From the NCBI RefSeq assembly GCF_947495735.1, contig NZ_CANMAA010000005.1:124001-188000 (forward strand): DNA of 64,000 nucleotides. The letters run 5' to 3'. The notes under the pieces were generated by a model that was not told the DNA's origin, searched no databases, and saw nothing but the letters and a program-made list of their open reading frames with translations. The DNA is from an uncultured Pseudokineococcus sp. (lineage in GTDB: Bacteria > Actinomycetota > Actinomycetes > Actinomycetales > Quadrisphaeraceae). Positions 16,613 through 25,054 of the stretch are shown here, piece by piece; position 1 is the stretch's first letter, and every line of letters starts with the position of its first letter. Made by a program: the position numbers and the translations under genes.

Positions 16613-17928
16613 CCACCACCGGCTCCCCCGCCCGCCCCGCCCGTCGCCTGCGCGGCGCCCTCGCCACCTCCCTGGGTCTGCTGCTCGTGGCGACCGCCTG
16701 CGGCGGCTCCGAGCCCGGCGGTGGCGGCGGGGCGGCGGCCGAGTACACGCCGCCGGGTGACGACCTCGAGGCCTCGCTGACCTACAGCGTCTGGGACCAG
16801 ACGCAGGTGGACAGCATCGAGGCGAACATCGCGGCGTTCCAGGAGCAGCACCCGGGCGTCGAGGTGAGCGTGGACGTCACGCCCTTCGGCGAGTACTGGA
16901 CCAAGCTGCAGACGCAGGCCTCCAGCGGGACCCTCCCCGACCTGTTCTGGATGAACGGCCCCAACGTCCAGCTCTACGCGTCCAACGACCTCCTCGCGCC
17001 CCTGGACGGGGCCGTGGAGGCGGGCGACGTCGACCCGGCGAACTACCCCGAGTCGCTGATCGACCTCTACACCTACGACGACGCGCTGTACGGGGTCCCC
17101 AAGGACTTCGACACCATCGCCATCTGGGCGAACCGGGCGATCTTCGAGCAGGCCGGTGTGGAGGTCCCCGAGGGCGACTGGACGTGGGAGGAGTTCCAGG
17201 CCACCGCGGCCGAGATCTCCCAGGCGCTCGAGGCCGAGGGGATCTACGGGGCGGCCGGCGGCATGGACGGCCAGACCACCTACTACGACACCATCTACCA
17301 GGCCGGTGGGTCGGTCATCGAGGACGGGGAGTCCGCGTACGACACCCCCGAGGCCCAGGCGGGCATCGACTTCTGGCGCGAGCTCATCGAGAGCGGCGGG
17401 TCGCCGACCATGGCCCAGCTCACCGACACCACCGCCGACCAGTGGTTCACGTCGGGCCGGCTCGGCATGTACTGGGGCGGCAGCTGGTTCCGCGCGGCCC
17501 TGACCGACACCCCGGTGGCCGAGGACGTCGTCGTCCTGCCCCTGCCGACCGGGGAGGAGCAGGCGACCGTCATCCACGGCGTGGCCAACGTCGTCGCGGC
17601 GAGCTCGGACCAGCAGCAGGCGGCGCAGGCCCTGCAGGTCTTCCTGGCGGGCGAGGAGGCCCAGCGCCAGCTGGGCGAGGCCGGCTCCGTCATCCCCGCC
17701 TACACGGGCACGCAGGACACCTTCACCGAGTCGATGCCCGACGCCGACCTGCAGGTCTTCCTCGACGCGCTCGACTACGCCCAGCCGCTGCCCGTGAGCG
17801 AGAGCACCGCGGAGTGGAACGCGCTCGAGGTCGAGCTGCTGCCCCAGGCGTTCTCCGGGGCCGAGCCGGTCGAGGAGGTCACCACCGAGCTGGCTCAGCA
17901 GATGGACGCCGTCCTCGCGGAGGGGTGA
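16609..17928 (+). CDS. Sugar ABC transporter substrate-binding lipoprotein
   Basis: 439 residues. The N-terminal signal ends in LLLVATACGG, a lipobox with the lipidated Cys near residue 28. The mature protein has the family 1 solute-binding layout: SLTYSVWDQTQVDSIEANI, VDVTPFGEYWTKLQTQAS, LPDLFWMNGPNVQLYA and a conserved WTWEEF region. It binds a mono- or oligosaccharide outside the membrane and delivers it to the two permeases that follow. The ATG overlaps the oxidoreductase stop by 4 bp. No ATPase gene is present, as is common where a shared MsiK-type ATPase serves several importers. Confidence 0.92.
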   Translation: MTTTGSPARPARRLRGALATSLGLLLVATACGGSEPGGGGGAAAEYTPPGDDLEASLTYSVWDQTQVDSIEANIAAFQEQHPGVEVSVDVTPFGEYWTKLQTQASSGTLPDLFWMNGPNVQLYASNDLLAPLDGAVEAGDVDPANYPESLIDLYTYDDALYGVPKDFDTIAIWANRAIFEQAGVEVPEGDWTWEEFQATAAEISQALEAEGIYGAAGGMDGQTTYYDTIYQAGGSVIEDGESAYDTPEAQAGIDFWRELIESGGSPTMAQLTDTTADQWFTSGRLGMYWGGSWFRAALTDTPVAEDVVVLPLPTGEEQATVIHGVANVVAASSDQQQAAQALQVFLAGEEAQRQLGEAGSVIPAYTGTQDTFTESMPDADLQVFLDALDYAQPLPVSESTAEWNALEVELLPQAFSGAEPVEEVTTELAQQMDAVLAEG

Positions 17929-17932
17929 TCCC

Positions 17933-18883
17933 GTGGCCAGCCCGACGAGCGCGCCCGGGCGGTGGCGCGCTGCCGGGGCCCCTGCGGACGAGGGGGGCCG
18001 ACGACGCCCGCTGCGGCGGGACGGCGCCTGGCCCCTGCTCTTCGCCGGGCCCCTGGTCACCGGGATCGCCGTCTTCTACCTGTGGCCGGTGGTGCAGACA
18101 GCCTGGTTCTCGCTCACGACCTCCGAGGTGTTCGGCGGGTCGACCTTCTCGGGCCTCGACAACTACCGGGAGCTCTTCGCGGACCCGCTGCTGTACCGGA
18201 GCCTCGCCAACACGCTCGTCTACACGGGCGTCGTGCTCCTCGGCATCCCCATCGCGCTCTACCTCGCGAGCCTCCTGAACCTGCCCGGTCTGCGCTTCGC
18301 GTCGTTCTACCGGGTCCTGTACTTCCTGCCCTACGTGGCCATGCCGACGGCGGTGGCCATGGTCTGGCGGGTCATCTACAACGGCGACTTCGGCCTCGTG
18401 AACCACGTGCTCGGCCTCGTGGGGATCGAGGGCCCGTACTGGATCAGCACGCCCGGGGCCGCCATCCTCGCGGTCTCCGTGGTCGGCCTGTGGTCCTCGC
18501 TGGGGTTCTCGATGATCGTCGTCGCGGCCGGGCTGAAGAACATCCCGCCGGAGTACTACGAGGCCGCCGAGCTCGACGGGGCCTCGCGGTTCCGGCAGTT
18601 CCGCTCGATCACCGTGCCGCTCCTCGCGCCGACCATCTTCTTCCTGCTCGTGGTGACGGTGATCGCCAGCTTCCAGCTGTTCGACCTGCTCTACGCCATC
18701 CTCGGGAACGCGAACCCGGCGCTCTCGCAGAGCATGTCGCTCGTGTACTTCTTCTACCAGGAGGGTTTCGTCAGCAACGACAAGGGTTACGCGGCGGCGA
18801 TCGCCATGGTCATCTTCGCCATCATCGGGCTGACGACGGCCCTGCAGTTCAGGCTCCAGAGGAGGTGGGCGCAGGGTGGCTGA
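17933..18883 (+). CDS. Sugar ABC transporter permease, MalF/UgpA type
   Basis: 316 residues with six membrane segments after a basic ~40-residue N-terminus. The EAA loop reads EYYEAAELDGASRFRQFRSI, which docks the ATPase, and is followed by VPLLAPTIFF. It starts at GTG 17933, four bases after the binding-protein stop, with an AGGGG ribosome site inside the end of that gene. It forms the channel with the next permease. Confidence 0.93.
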   Translation: MASPTSAPGRWRAAGAPADEGGRRRPLRRDGAWPLLFAGPLVTGIAVFYLWPVVQTAWFSLTTSEVFGGSTFSGLDNYRELFADPLLYRSLANTLVYTGVVLLGIPIALYLASLLNLPGLRFASFYRVLYFLPYVAMPTAVAMVWRVIYNGDFGLVNHVLGLVGIEGPYWISTPGAAILAVSVVGLWSSLGFSMIVVAAGLKNIPPEYYEAAELDGASRFRQFRSITVPLLAPTIFFLLVVTVIASFQLFDLLYAILGNANPALSQSMSLVYFFYQEGFVSNDKGYAAAIAMVIFAIIGLTTALQFRLQRRWAQGG

Positions 18884-19832
18884 GCCGACGACGAGGCAGA
18901 CCCGCCCGGGCGTGCTGCCGGTGGGCGAGCCGCTGACCGCCGTGCGGACGCGCGCCGCGGTGCGGGGGGAGCGCGCGACCCCGGGGGTCCCCGCCGCCCG
19001 CAGGCGTCGACGGGGCGGGCGCCACGGGTCGCACGTGCTGGCCCACGTGGTCCTGGCGACGGGCGGCTTCGTGATGGCCTTCCCGTTCCTGTGGCAGCTG
19101 GTGATGTCGCTGTCGACGAACGCCGAGGTCCAGAGCGTCACGCCGACGTTCTGGCCGGCGGAGCTGCGCTGGGAGAACTACGCGGCGGTCTTCGACCGGC
19201 TGCCCTTCCTCGACCAGCTGCGGACGTCGGTGTCCATCACCGCCATCCGCACGATCGCGCAGATCCTGTTCTGCACGCTGGCCGGGTACGCCTTCGCCCG
19301 GATGCGCTTCCGGGGCCGGTCGCTCCTGCTGGGGCTCGTGCTCTCGATCCTCATGGTCCCCTCGCAGGCCTACCTGCTCTCGCAGTACCAGATCGTCCAG
19401 GGACTGGGCCTGCTCAACACCGTCGGGGGCCTGGTCCTGCCGGGCCTGTTCAGCGCCTTCGGCACCTTCCTCATGCGGACGGCGTTCGCCGCGATGCCCG
19501 AGGAGCTCGAGGAGGCGGCCCGGCTGGACGGGGCCGACCAGTGGCAGGTCTTCTGGAAGATCATGCTGCCCCTGGCGCGGCCGACGATCAGCGTCCTCGC
19601 CATCACGTCGGTGCTGTGGAGCTGGAACGAGCTGCTCTGGCCGCTGGTCGTCTCCTCCTACAGCGAGAGGATGCCGCTGTCGGCCGGCCTCGCGACGCTG
19701 ATCAGCGACCGGACCACCGACTACCCGGTCGTCATGGCCGCCAGCCTGCTGGCCATGGCACCCGTGCTCCTGCTCTTCGTCGTGCTGCAGCGGCGGGTCA
19801 TCGACGGTCTGGCCAGCTCCGGCCTGAAGTAG
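18876..19832 (+). CDS. Sugar ABC transporter permease, MalG/UgpE type
   Basis: 318 residues with a ~50-residue Arg-rich N-terminal extension and six membrane segments. The EAA loop reads ELEEAARLDGADQWQVFWKI, followed by LPLARPTISV. The GTG start overlaps the previous permease by 8 bp. It is the last gene of the oxidoreductase-ABC operon and is followed directly by a strong hairpin. Confidence 0.93.
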   Translation: MAEPTTRQTRPGVLPVGEPLTAVRTRAAVRGERATPGVPAARRRRRGGRHGSHVLAHVVLATGGFVMAFPFLWQLVMSLSTNAEVQSVTPTFWPAELRWENYAAVFDRLPFLDQLRTSVSITAIRTIAQILFCTLAGYAFARMRFRGRSLLLGLVLSILMVPSQAYLLSQYQIVQGLGLLNTVGGLVLPGLFSAFGTFLMRTAFAAMPEELEEAARLDGADQWQVFWKIMLPLARPTISVLAITSVLWSWNELLWPLVVSSYSERMPLSAGLATLISDRTTDYPVVMAASLLAMAPVLLLFVVLQRRVIDGLASSGLK

Positions 19833-19861
19833 CGGCACCCGCTCCGCGGGGGCGGGTGCCG
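19833..19861. terminator. Terminator hairpin between the ABC operon and the PTS IIA gene
   Basis: CGGCACCCGC pairs perfectly with GCGGGTGCCG across a 9-nt loop. It begins at the base after the permease stop codon and lies between convergent genes. Confidence 0.65.
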
Positions 19862-19877
19862 CCCGGCGCCGTCGGCC

Positions 19878-20420
19878 TCAGCGCTGCCAGGTGTAGAGCC
19901 GGTCGCCCGCGGACACCCGGCCGGCGGTGAGGTCGGTGAGCGACTCGTCGGGGGCGTCCATGGCGATCACCGGGACGAGGGGCGACCGGCCGCCGCGCTC
20001 GACGGCGCCGGGGTCCCAGCGGACGACCGGTTCGCCGGCCTCGACGACGTCGCCCTTGTCGACGAGCAGCTCGAAGCCCTCGCCCCGCAGCTGGACGGTG
20101 TCGACGCCGAGGTGCACGAGGACGCCGGCGCCGTCGTCGCCCGCGACCACGAAGGCGTGCGCGTAGATGACGACGACGCGGCCGCCGATGGGCGCGACGG
20201 CGTCGACCGGCCCCTCGCGGTCGGGGTCGAGGGCGAGCCCGCCCCCGGGCAGCCCCTGCGCGAAGACGCGGTCGGGGACGTCGGCGAGCGGGCGCACCGC
20301 CCCGGGCACGGGAGCGAGGACCTCGCGCGTCGTCGCGGGCCTGCGGGTGGCGGGGCCGCGCCCGCCGCGGCTGCGGCCCGGCTCCGGGCTCGGCACCTGC
20401 TCGGCTGCCTCTGCCTCCAT
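19878..20420 (-). CDS. crr: Stand-alone PTS glucose-type EIIA protein
   Basis: 180 residues. After a ~45-residue disordered N-terminus, EVLAPVPGAVRPLADVPDRVF starts the IIA(Glc) domain. AGVLVHLGVDTVQL carries the phosphoacceptor His within the LVHLGVDTV motif, followed by GEGFELLVDKGDVVEAGEPVV. IIA(Glc) takes phosphate from HPr and passes it to sugar-specific IIBC proteins, and it can also regulate uptake. No EIIB or EIIC is encoded nearby, so partners must lie elsewhere. Confidence 0.9.
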   Translation of the reverse strand: MEAEAAEQVPSPEPGRSRGGRGPATRRPATTREVLAPVPGAVRPLADVPDRVFAQGLPGGGLALDPDREGPVDAVAPIGGRVVVIYAHAFVVAGDDGAGVLVHLGVDTVQLRGEGFELLVDKGDVVEAGEPVVRWDPGAVERGGRSPLVPVIAMDAPDESLTDLTAGRVSAGDRLYTWQR

Positions 20421-20567
20421 GGGGCTCCCTCTCTGCTGCCGGCGTCCAGCGCCCGGTGGAGCGCGGCGCTGCTGGACGCCGACCGTACGCGCGCGGGGGG
20501 CCCGCGCAGGTCGAGCGGTCGCGCGCGCCGGTGGTCCGGGGCGGGCGGCGGTGCCAGGCTCCGGCGC

Positions 20568-21086
20568 ATGGACATCTGCGACTACATCCTCCACGACCAC
20601 GACGAGCAGCGGCGCCTGTTCGCGATCCTCGACGAGGTGCCCCGCGAGGACGCCGACGCGCTGGGCGCGATCTGGGGCCGGCTCGCCAACCTGCTCGAGG
20701 TGCACGCCCAGGCGGAGGAGGAGCTCTTCTACCCGCGCCTGCTGCAGGTCGGGAAGGGCGAGGGCGACAAGGACAGCGCCGAGGACGAGACGCTCGACGC
20801 CGTCGAGGACCACGACGACATCCGCGAGGGCGTGCGCGCCGCCGAGGCGCACGAGGTGGGCACCCAGGACTGGTGGGACGCCGTCTACGCCGCCCGCAAG
20901 GCCAACGACGACCACATGGGCGAGGAGGAGCGCGAGGCCCTGCCGGACTTCCGCCACCACGCCTCGGCCCAGGAGCGCCACGACATGGCCGTGCGGTTCG
21001 CCGTCTACGAGGCCAAGCACGCCGACGGGCGCGGCGTGGACGCCAGCGAGCGCGGTGCCCAGGCGTACGTCGACGCCCACAGCTGA
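20568..21086 (+). CDS. Hemerythrin-domain protein
   Basis: 172 residues. HDHDEQRRLF near the start, LEVHAQAEEELFYPRL, VEDHDDIREG and NDDHMGEEEREALP supply the His and acidic residues (HxxxE pattern) that bind a di-iron centre in a four-helix bundle. Hemerythrins bind oxygen or sense redox or nitric oxide. The protein has no signal peptide, so it is cytoplasmic. It is a single gene ending in the first copy of the dispersed inverted repeat. Confidence 0.87.
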   Translation: MDICDYILHDHDEQRRLFAILDEVPREDADALGAIWGRLANLLEVHAQAEEELFYPRLLQVGKGEGDKDSAEDETLDAVEDHDDIREGVRAAEAHEVGTQDWWDAVYAARKANDDHMGEEEREALPDFRHHASAQERHDMAVRFAVYEAKHADGRGVDASERGAQAYVDAHS

Positions 21087-21108
21087 CGCCCCCGCGGGCC
21101 GAGCGCGC

Positions 21109-21190
21109 CCACCTGCAGAAGTCCCGGGTGCTGGGCGTCACCGCAGGGCAGGGGCCTGCCGGGGCGTCGCGGCAGGACTTCTGCAGGTCG
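21109..21190. repeat. Dispersed nested inverted repeat, copy 1
   Basis: Perfect 14-bp outer arms, ACCTGCAGAAGTCC (21111-21124) and GGACTTCTGCAGGT (21175-21188), enclose an imperfect inner stem built on GCAGG/CCTGC. It occupies the gap between the convergent hemerythrin and membrane-protein genes. It is related to copies at 28631-28711 and 63483-63578. It may act as a bidirectional terminator or be a REP-like element. Confidence 0.75.
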
Positions 21191-21220
21191 CGCGGCGCGC
21201 GGCGCCAGGACGACGAGGTG

Positions 21221-22288
21221 TCAGGCCGGCGCGTCGCCGTCCCGTCGTCGCCGCAGCGCGGACACCGCGAGGAGCAGGGCGAGGGCCGCGGTGAGGCCGA
21301 CGAACCAGGTGAGCCCGTCCTCGAGCGCGGCGGACACCGCGAGGACGACCAGCAGGCCCACCTGCGCGAGCCGCAGGCGGGCGGACCGGCTCGCCCGCCA
21401 GCGCTCGCGCTCCCCGGAGGCGTCGACGAGCGCGAGGGCGTGCAGGCGCGGGTCGCCGAGCTCGACGGCGGGGTGCGCGGCGCCGCTGGCGAGCACGTGC
21501 CCCCGCGCCTCCGCCGCCATCTCGCGGGCGCGGGAGCGGGGGACGGCGTGGCGCCCGCGCAGCACGCCCTCCAGCCGGCGGTACCAGGCCTCCGGGGTGG
21601 ACGGCGACGAGCCCTCGCCGACCGGGCGCACGTCGGTCGGCAGCCGCAGGCCGACGGCGACGAGCGCCACCCCGGCCAGCCCGAGGGCGAGGGCGGGCAC
21701 CCGCCCGACGACGTCGGCCGGTCCGCCCGTCAGCACGGCGGCCGCGGCGACGAGGACGGCGACCGTCGCGGCCCCGGCGGCCCAGGACGAGCGCAGCCGT
21801 CCCCCGCGCCGCAGCCGCACGACCACGCCGGCGAGGACCGCCACCAGGGCGACGAGGGGGACGCCGACGAGGTGGCGGACGGCCACGGGCAGCCACCAGC
21901 CCGTCGCGACGGCGGCCGTCACGGCGGCGGCGAGGCCGACGGCGCCGCCGGTCACCAGCCCGACCGCCAGCGCGCTGCGGCCGTCCTCCTCGCCGGCGCG
22001 CCGCTCGGCGGGCTCGCCGTCGGCGAGCTCCCGGGCGTAGGCGTCCGCCGGGCCGAGGAGGTCGACGGCGCGCTGCCGGGAGTCCTCGACGGCCGCGGCC
22101 GCGACGGCGAGCGCCTCGTCGACGGCCGTCCCGGGCAGGCCGTGGTCGAGGAGGGCGACCAGGCGCACGCGGTCGGCCCACGCCTCGTCCTCGACGGTCC
22201 ACGCGCGCGGCTCGGGGACGGGCTTCCGCGGGTCGGACGGCCCGGGGGGCGGCTGCCGGGGCGCGCGGCGTGCGGGGGTGCTGCTCAT
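21221..22288 (-). CDS. PadR-linked membrane protein
   Basis: 355 residues. The first ~105 residues are soluble and helical (VEDEAWADRVRLVALLDHG, EDSRQRAVDLLGPADAYAREL), resembling the HAAS-type signalling domain that partners PadR regulators. About six membrane segments follow, with a soluble region between the third and last pairs. The ATG overlaps the PadR stop by 4 bp, so the two form an operon. In related pairs the membrane protein is thought to be an anti-sigma-like or sensor partner. The function here is unknown. Confidence 0.65.
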   Translation of the reverse strand: MSSTPARRAPRQPPPGPSDPRKPVPEPRAWTVEDEAWADRVRLVALLDHGLPGTAVDEALAVAAAAVEDSRQRAVDLLGPADAYARELADGEPAERRAGEEDGRSALAVGLVTGGAVGLAAAVTAAVATGWWLPVAVRHLVGVPLVALVAVLAGVVVRLRRGGRLRSSWAAGAATVAVLVAAAAVLTGGPADVVGRVPALALGLAGVALVAVGLRLPTDVRPVGEGSSPSTPEAWYRRLEGVLRGRHAVPRSRAREMAAEARGHVLASGAAHPAVELGDPRLHALALVDASGERERWRASRSARLRLAQVGLLVVLAVSAALEDGLTWFVGLTAALALLLAVSALRRRRDGDAPA

Positions 22289-22671
22289 CGGGCGGTCCTC
22301 CCTGCCGGGACGGGCGGCTGTGCGGTCGTGCGCGGCGCGTGGTCGCCGTCCAGGCGGAGGAGCGCGTCGGTGCGCTCGCGCCACTGCGCGAGGAGCCGGG
22401 TGAGGCGCTCTCGCCCCGCCGGGGTGGCGCGGTAGACCTTGCGGCCCGGGCCGCCCTCGCCCTCGGCCCAGGTGGCGGCGACGCTGCCCTCCTCCTCGAG
22501 GCGTCCCAGCACGGGGTAGACGGCGCCCGGGCGCACCTCCGTGATCCCCAGCTCGCGCAGGCGGACCGCGACGGCGTACCCGTGCGCGTCGGCCTCGGCC
22601 ACCACGGCGAGCACCCACGTGCCGAGCGCGCCACGGGTCGACTCCGCGGCCAGCCGGTCGACGTCCGTCAC
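22285..22671 (-). CDS. PadR-family transcriptional regulator
   Basis: 128 residues. The winged helix begins LGTWVLAVVAEADAHGYAVA and includes RPGAVYPVLGRLEEEGSV, the PadR recognition segment, then GRKVYRATPAGRERL for the wing. GTG 22671 gives a compact PadR protein. A longer form to 22773 would run through the operator and is unlikely. A perfect 11-bp inverted repeat lies 16 bp upstream, consistent with autorepression. It is coupled to the membrane protein that follows. Confidence 0.87.
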   Translation of the reverse strand: MTDVDRLAAESTRGALGTWVLAVVAEADAHGYAVAVRLRELGITEVRPGAVYPVLGRLEEEGSVAATWAEGEGGPGRKVYRATPAGRERLTRLLAQWRERTDALLRLDGDHAPRTTAQPPVPAGRTAR

Positions 22672-22686
22672 AGGGTCGACCCTACC

Positions 22687-22717
22687 GACGACTAGTCCGT
22701 CTGCGCGACTAGTCGTC
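22687..22717. promoter_or_regulatory. Probable PadR operator
   Basis: GACGACTAGTC (22687-22697) and GACTAGTCGTC (22707-22717) form a perfect 11-bp inverted repeat with a 9-bp spacer. It sits directly upstream of the PadR start. CTAG-containing sequence is rare in this GC-rich DNA, which makes chance unlikely. Confidence 0.7.
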
Positions 22718-22841
22718 CAGATGGACTCGCGTGCTGGAGCGGGCGCCCGTCCGTCGCGCCGGTCGTGCGTCACGTCGGGGTCGACCGATCGTCGCCCCCT
22801 GACTATTCACAGTGCGTATACATCGTGCGTAGGGTGGGGAC

Positions 22842-23039
22842 ATGAGCATCGAGACCGCCCTCCTCGGCCTGCTGGGGCCGGCTCCCGAGCACGACGACCC
22901 GCAGGGTCGCGGCGCCGGACCGCAGTGGTCGCACCTCGTCCGGCACCTCGAGGAGGAGGCGCCGGCGGAGCTCGCCCGGTGGGCGGCGGCCCTGGACGTG
23001 CCCGGCGGCGTGGGCCGCACCGCCGCCGGCCGCCCCTGA
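22842..23039 (+). CDS. Small orphan protein of unknown function
   Basis: 65 residues starting MSIETALLGLLGPAPEHD. The opening resembles the first helix of PadR proteins (MSIxxALLxLL), but no winged helix follows, and the rest is Ala/Gly/Arg-rich with one amphipathic helix (HLVRHLEEEAPAELARWAAAL). Upstream are TTCACA and two near copies of GTGCGTA (from about 22812), followed by a GGTGGGG ribosome site. This supports real expression. It may be a PadR remnant or a genuine small protein. Confidence 0.45.
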   Translation: MSIETALLGLLGPAPEHDDPQGRGAGPQWSHLVRHLEEEAPAELARWAAALDVPGGVGRTAAGRP

Positions 23040-23094
23040 CCCCGCACGGTGCCGGCGTCGGGCCTCCGGCCCGGCCTGGGGGGCTCAGGGGGTC

Positions 23095-23137
23095 TTGACC
23101 GGGTTGTCCGGTCCGGTTCATAGTCCATTGGTCTACC
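23095..23137 (+). promoter_or_regulatory. Promoter and GntR-type operator of the muropeptide-salvage operon
   Basis: TTGACC (23095-23100) and CATAGT (23119-23124) are spaced 18 bp, a good sigma-70 match. ATTGGTCTACC (23127-23137) lies just after the -10. It matches the left half of the DasR/MurR-type consensus TGGTCTAGACCA and resembles the AATGGTCTG element at the murQ-gntR promoter. Confidence 0.55.
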
Positions 23138-23203
23138 GGTGCGCAGCGACGCGCTCGCCGGGCGACGCGACCGGTCCGCCCGCCGAGCCCCTCAGGAGCG
23201 CCC

Positions 23204-25054
23204 GTGACCCGCCAGCTCGCCACCTCCTCGCCCAGCCCTGCGCCGGACGCGCGCGCCGGCACCGCGCGCCGTCGGCGGCGGCGGTCCCTCGCCGCGCTCG
23301 CGGGGGCGGCCACCGTCCTGGCGCTGGCCCCCGTGGCGCCGGCCGCGGCGGAGCCCGCGACCAGCCGCGAGGACGTCTACGTCAAGCGGACGATGCACCG
23401 GATGACGCTGGAGCAGAAGGTCGGCCAGATGATGACCGGCTACGTCTACGGCACCGACGCCTCGACGCCGGACCCGCGCAACACGGCCCTCTACGGCGTC
23501 GCGACGCCCGCCGGGGTGGTCGAGGAGTTCGCGCTGGGCGGCGTCGTCCACTTCGCGTGGACCGACAGCTTCAGCCGGGGCCCCGAGCAGCTGGCGCGGC
23601 TGGACAACGGCCTGCAGGACGCCGCCCTGTCCAGCGGGCGCCGGGTGCCGCTGCTCGTCGCCGCCGACCAGGAGCAGGGGATCGTCACCCGCCTGGGCCC
23701 GCCGGCCACCGCCTTCCCCGGCTCGATGGCCCTCGGCGCCGGTCGCAGCGCGCAGGACGCGCGCACGGCGGCGGCCATCACGGGTGAGGAGCTGCGCGCC
23801 GTGGGCATCACGCAGGACTTCGCGCCGGTGGCCGACGTCAACGTCAACCCCCTCAACCCGGTCATCGGCGTCCGCTCGTTCGGCTCCGACGCCGCCCTCG
23901 TCAGCGAGATGGTCGCGGCGCAGGTGCGCGGCTACCAGGAGGACGGCGGGATCGCCGCCGCCGCGAAGCACTTCCCCGGCCACGGCGACACGGCGGTCGA
24001 CAGCCACGTGGGCCTGCCCGTCATCGACCACACCAGGCAGGAGTGGGAGGAGATCGACGCGCCGCCGTTCCGCGCGGCGGTCGAGGCCGGCGTGGACGTG
24101 GTCATGACGGCGCACATCGTCGTGCCGTCGCTGGACCCGTCCGGCGACCCGGCCACCCTCTCGGAGCCGATCATGACCGGCCTCCTGCGCGAGGAGATGG
24201 GCTACGACGGCGTCATCACCACCGACTCCCTCGAGATGGAGGGCGTGCGCACGAAGTACGGCGACGGCGAGGTGGCCGTCCGCGCGCTCGAGGCCGGCGC
24301 CGACGTCCTGCTGATGCCGGCGCAGCCGCGCCTGGCGGTCGACTCCGTCCTCGGCGCCGTCGCGTCGGGCCGGCTGACCGAGGAGCGGCTCGACGAGAGC
24401 GTCGATCGGATCCTGCGCCTGAAGTGGCGCCGCGGCGTCGTCGCCGAGCCGAAGGTCGACCCGGGCGCCGTCGCCGGCGTCCTCGGGGCGCCGGAGCACC
24501 GGGCGGCCGCGCAGGAGATCACCGACCGCACCACCACGGTGCTGCGGGACGACGACGACCTCCTGCCGCTGGCGCCGGCGGAGGAGCCGCGCGACGTGCT
24601 CGTGACCGGCTGGGGCGTCGCGACGACCGCCGCGCTCGGCGACGCGATGGCCGCCCGCGGCGACGCCGTCACCGTCCGCCAGACCGGGGTCGGGACCGAC
24701 GCCGCCGTCGTCGCCGGGGCGGTCGCGGCCGCGGAGGGCTCGGACCTCGTCGTCGTGACGACGAACGGGGCCTGGGGCGCCGCGGCCACGGGCCAGCAGC
24801 GCCTGGTGGCCGACCTCGTCGCGACGGGCGTCCCCGTGGTGCACGTCGCGGTCCGCGACCCCTACGACATCGCCGCGCTGCCCGGGGTCAGCACGTCGCT
24901 CGCGACGTACTCCTCCACCCCCGTGTCGATGGAGTCGGTCGCCCGCGTCGTCCACGGCGAGGTCTCCCCGGTCGGGAAGCTGCCGGTCGACGTGCCCGTC
25001 GCCGGCGACCCCGGCAGCACGCTGCTGCCCTTCGGCTTCGGGCTCACGTGGTGA
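23204..25054 (+). CDS. nagZ: Secreted GH3 beta-N-acetylhexosaminidase (NagZ type)
   Basis: 616 residues. A signal peptide with Arg-rich n-region and Ala-rich core ends near residue 50 (VAPAAAEPA). The barrel has LLVAADQEQGIVTRL and KHFPGHGDTAVDSH, the His-Asp dyad (H260, D262) specific to NagZ-type GH3 enzymes. VITTDSLEM carries the nucleophile Asp (D341). A C-terminal alpha/beta-sandwich domain follows. It removes GlcNAc from muropeptides outside the cell. The stop overlaps the NamZ start by 4 bp (GTGA). It is the first gene of a three-gene operon resembling Bacillus ybbD-ybbC-ybbE. Confidence 0.9.
   Translation: MTRQLATSSPSPAPDARAGTARRRRRRSLAALAGAATVLALAPVAPAAAEPATSREDVYVKRTMHRMTLEQKVGQMMTGYVYGTDASTPDPRNTALYGVATPAGVVEEFALGGVVHFAWTDSFSRGPEQLARLDNGLQDAALSSGRRVPLLVAADQEQGIVTRLGPPATAFPGSMALGAGRSAQDARTAAAITGEELRAVGITQDFAPVADVNVNPLNPVIGVRSFGSDAALVSEMVAAQVRGYQEDGGIAAAAKHFPGHGDTAVDSHVGLPVIDHTRQEWEEIDAPPFRAAVEAGVDVVMTAHIVVPSLDPSGDPATLSEPIMTGLLREEMGYDGVITTDSLEMEGVRTKYGDGEVAVRALEAGADVLLMPAQPRLAVDSVLGAVASGRLTEERLDESVDRILRLKWRRGVVAEPKVDPGAVAGVLGAPEHRAAAQEITDRTTTVLRDDDDLLPLAPAEEPRDVLVTGWGVATTAALGDAMAARGDAVTVRQTGVGTDAAVVAGAVAAAEGSDLVVVTTNGAWGAAATGQQRLVADLVATGVPVVHVAVRDPYDIAALPGVSTSLATYSSTPVSMESVARVVHGEVSPVGKLPVDVPVAGDPGSTLLPFGFGLTW

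Noticed and set aside
22672-22773. Longer PadR start at 22773
   Set aside because: The extension would translate through the perfect inverted-repeat operator, and the extra residues are not PadR-like.
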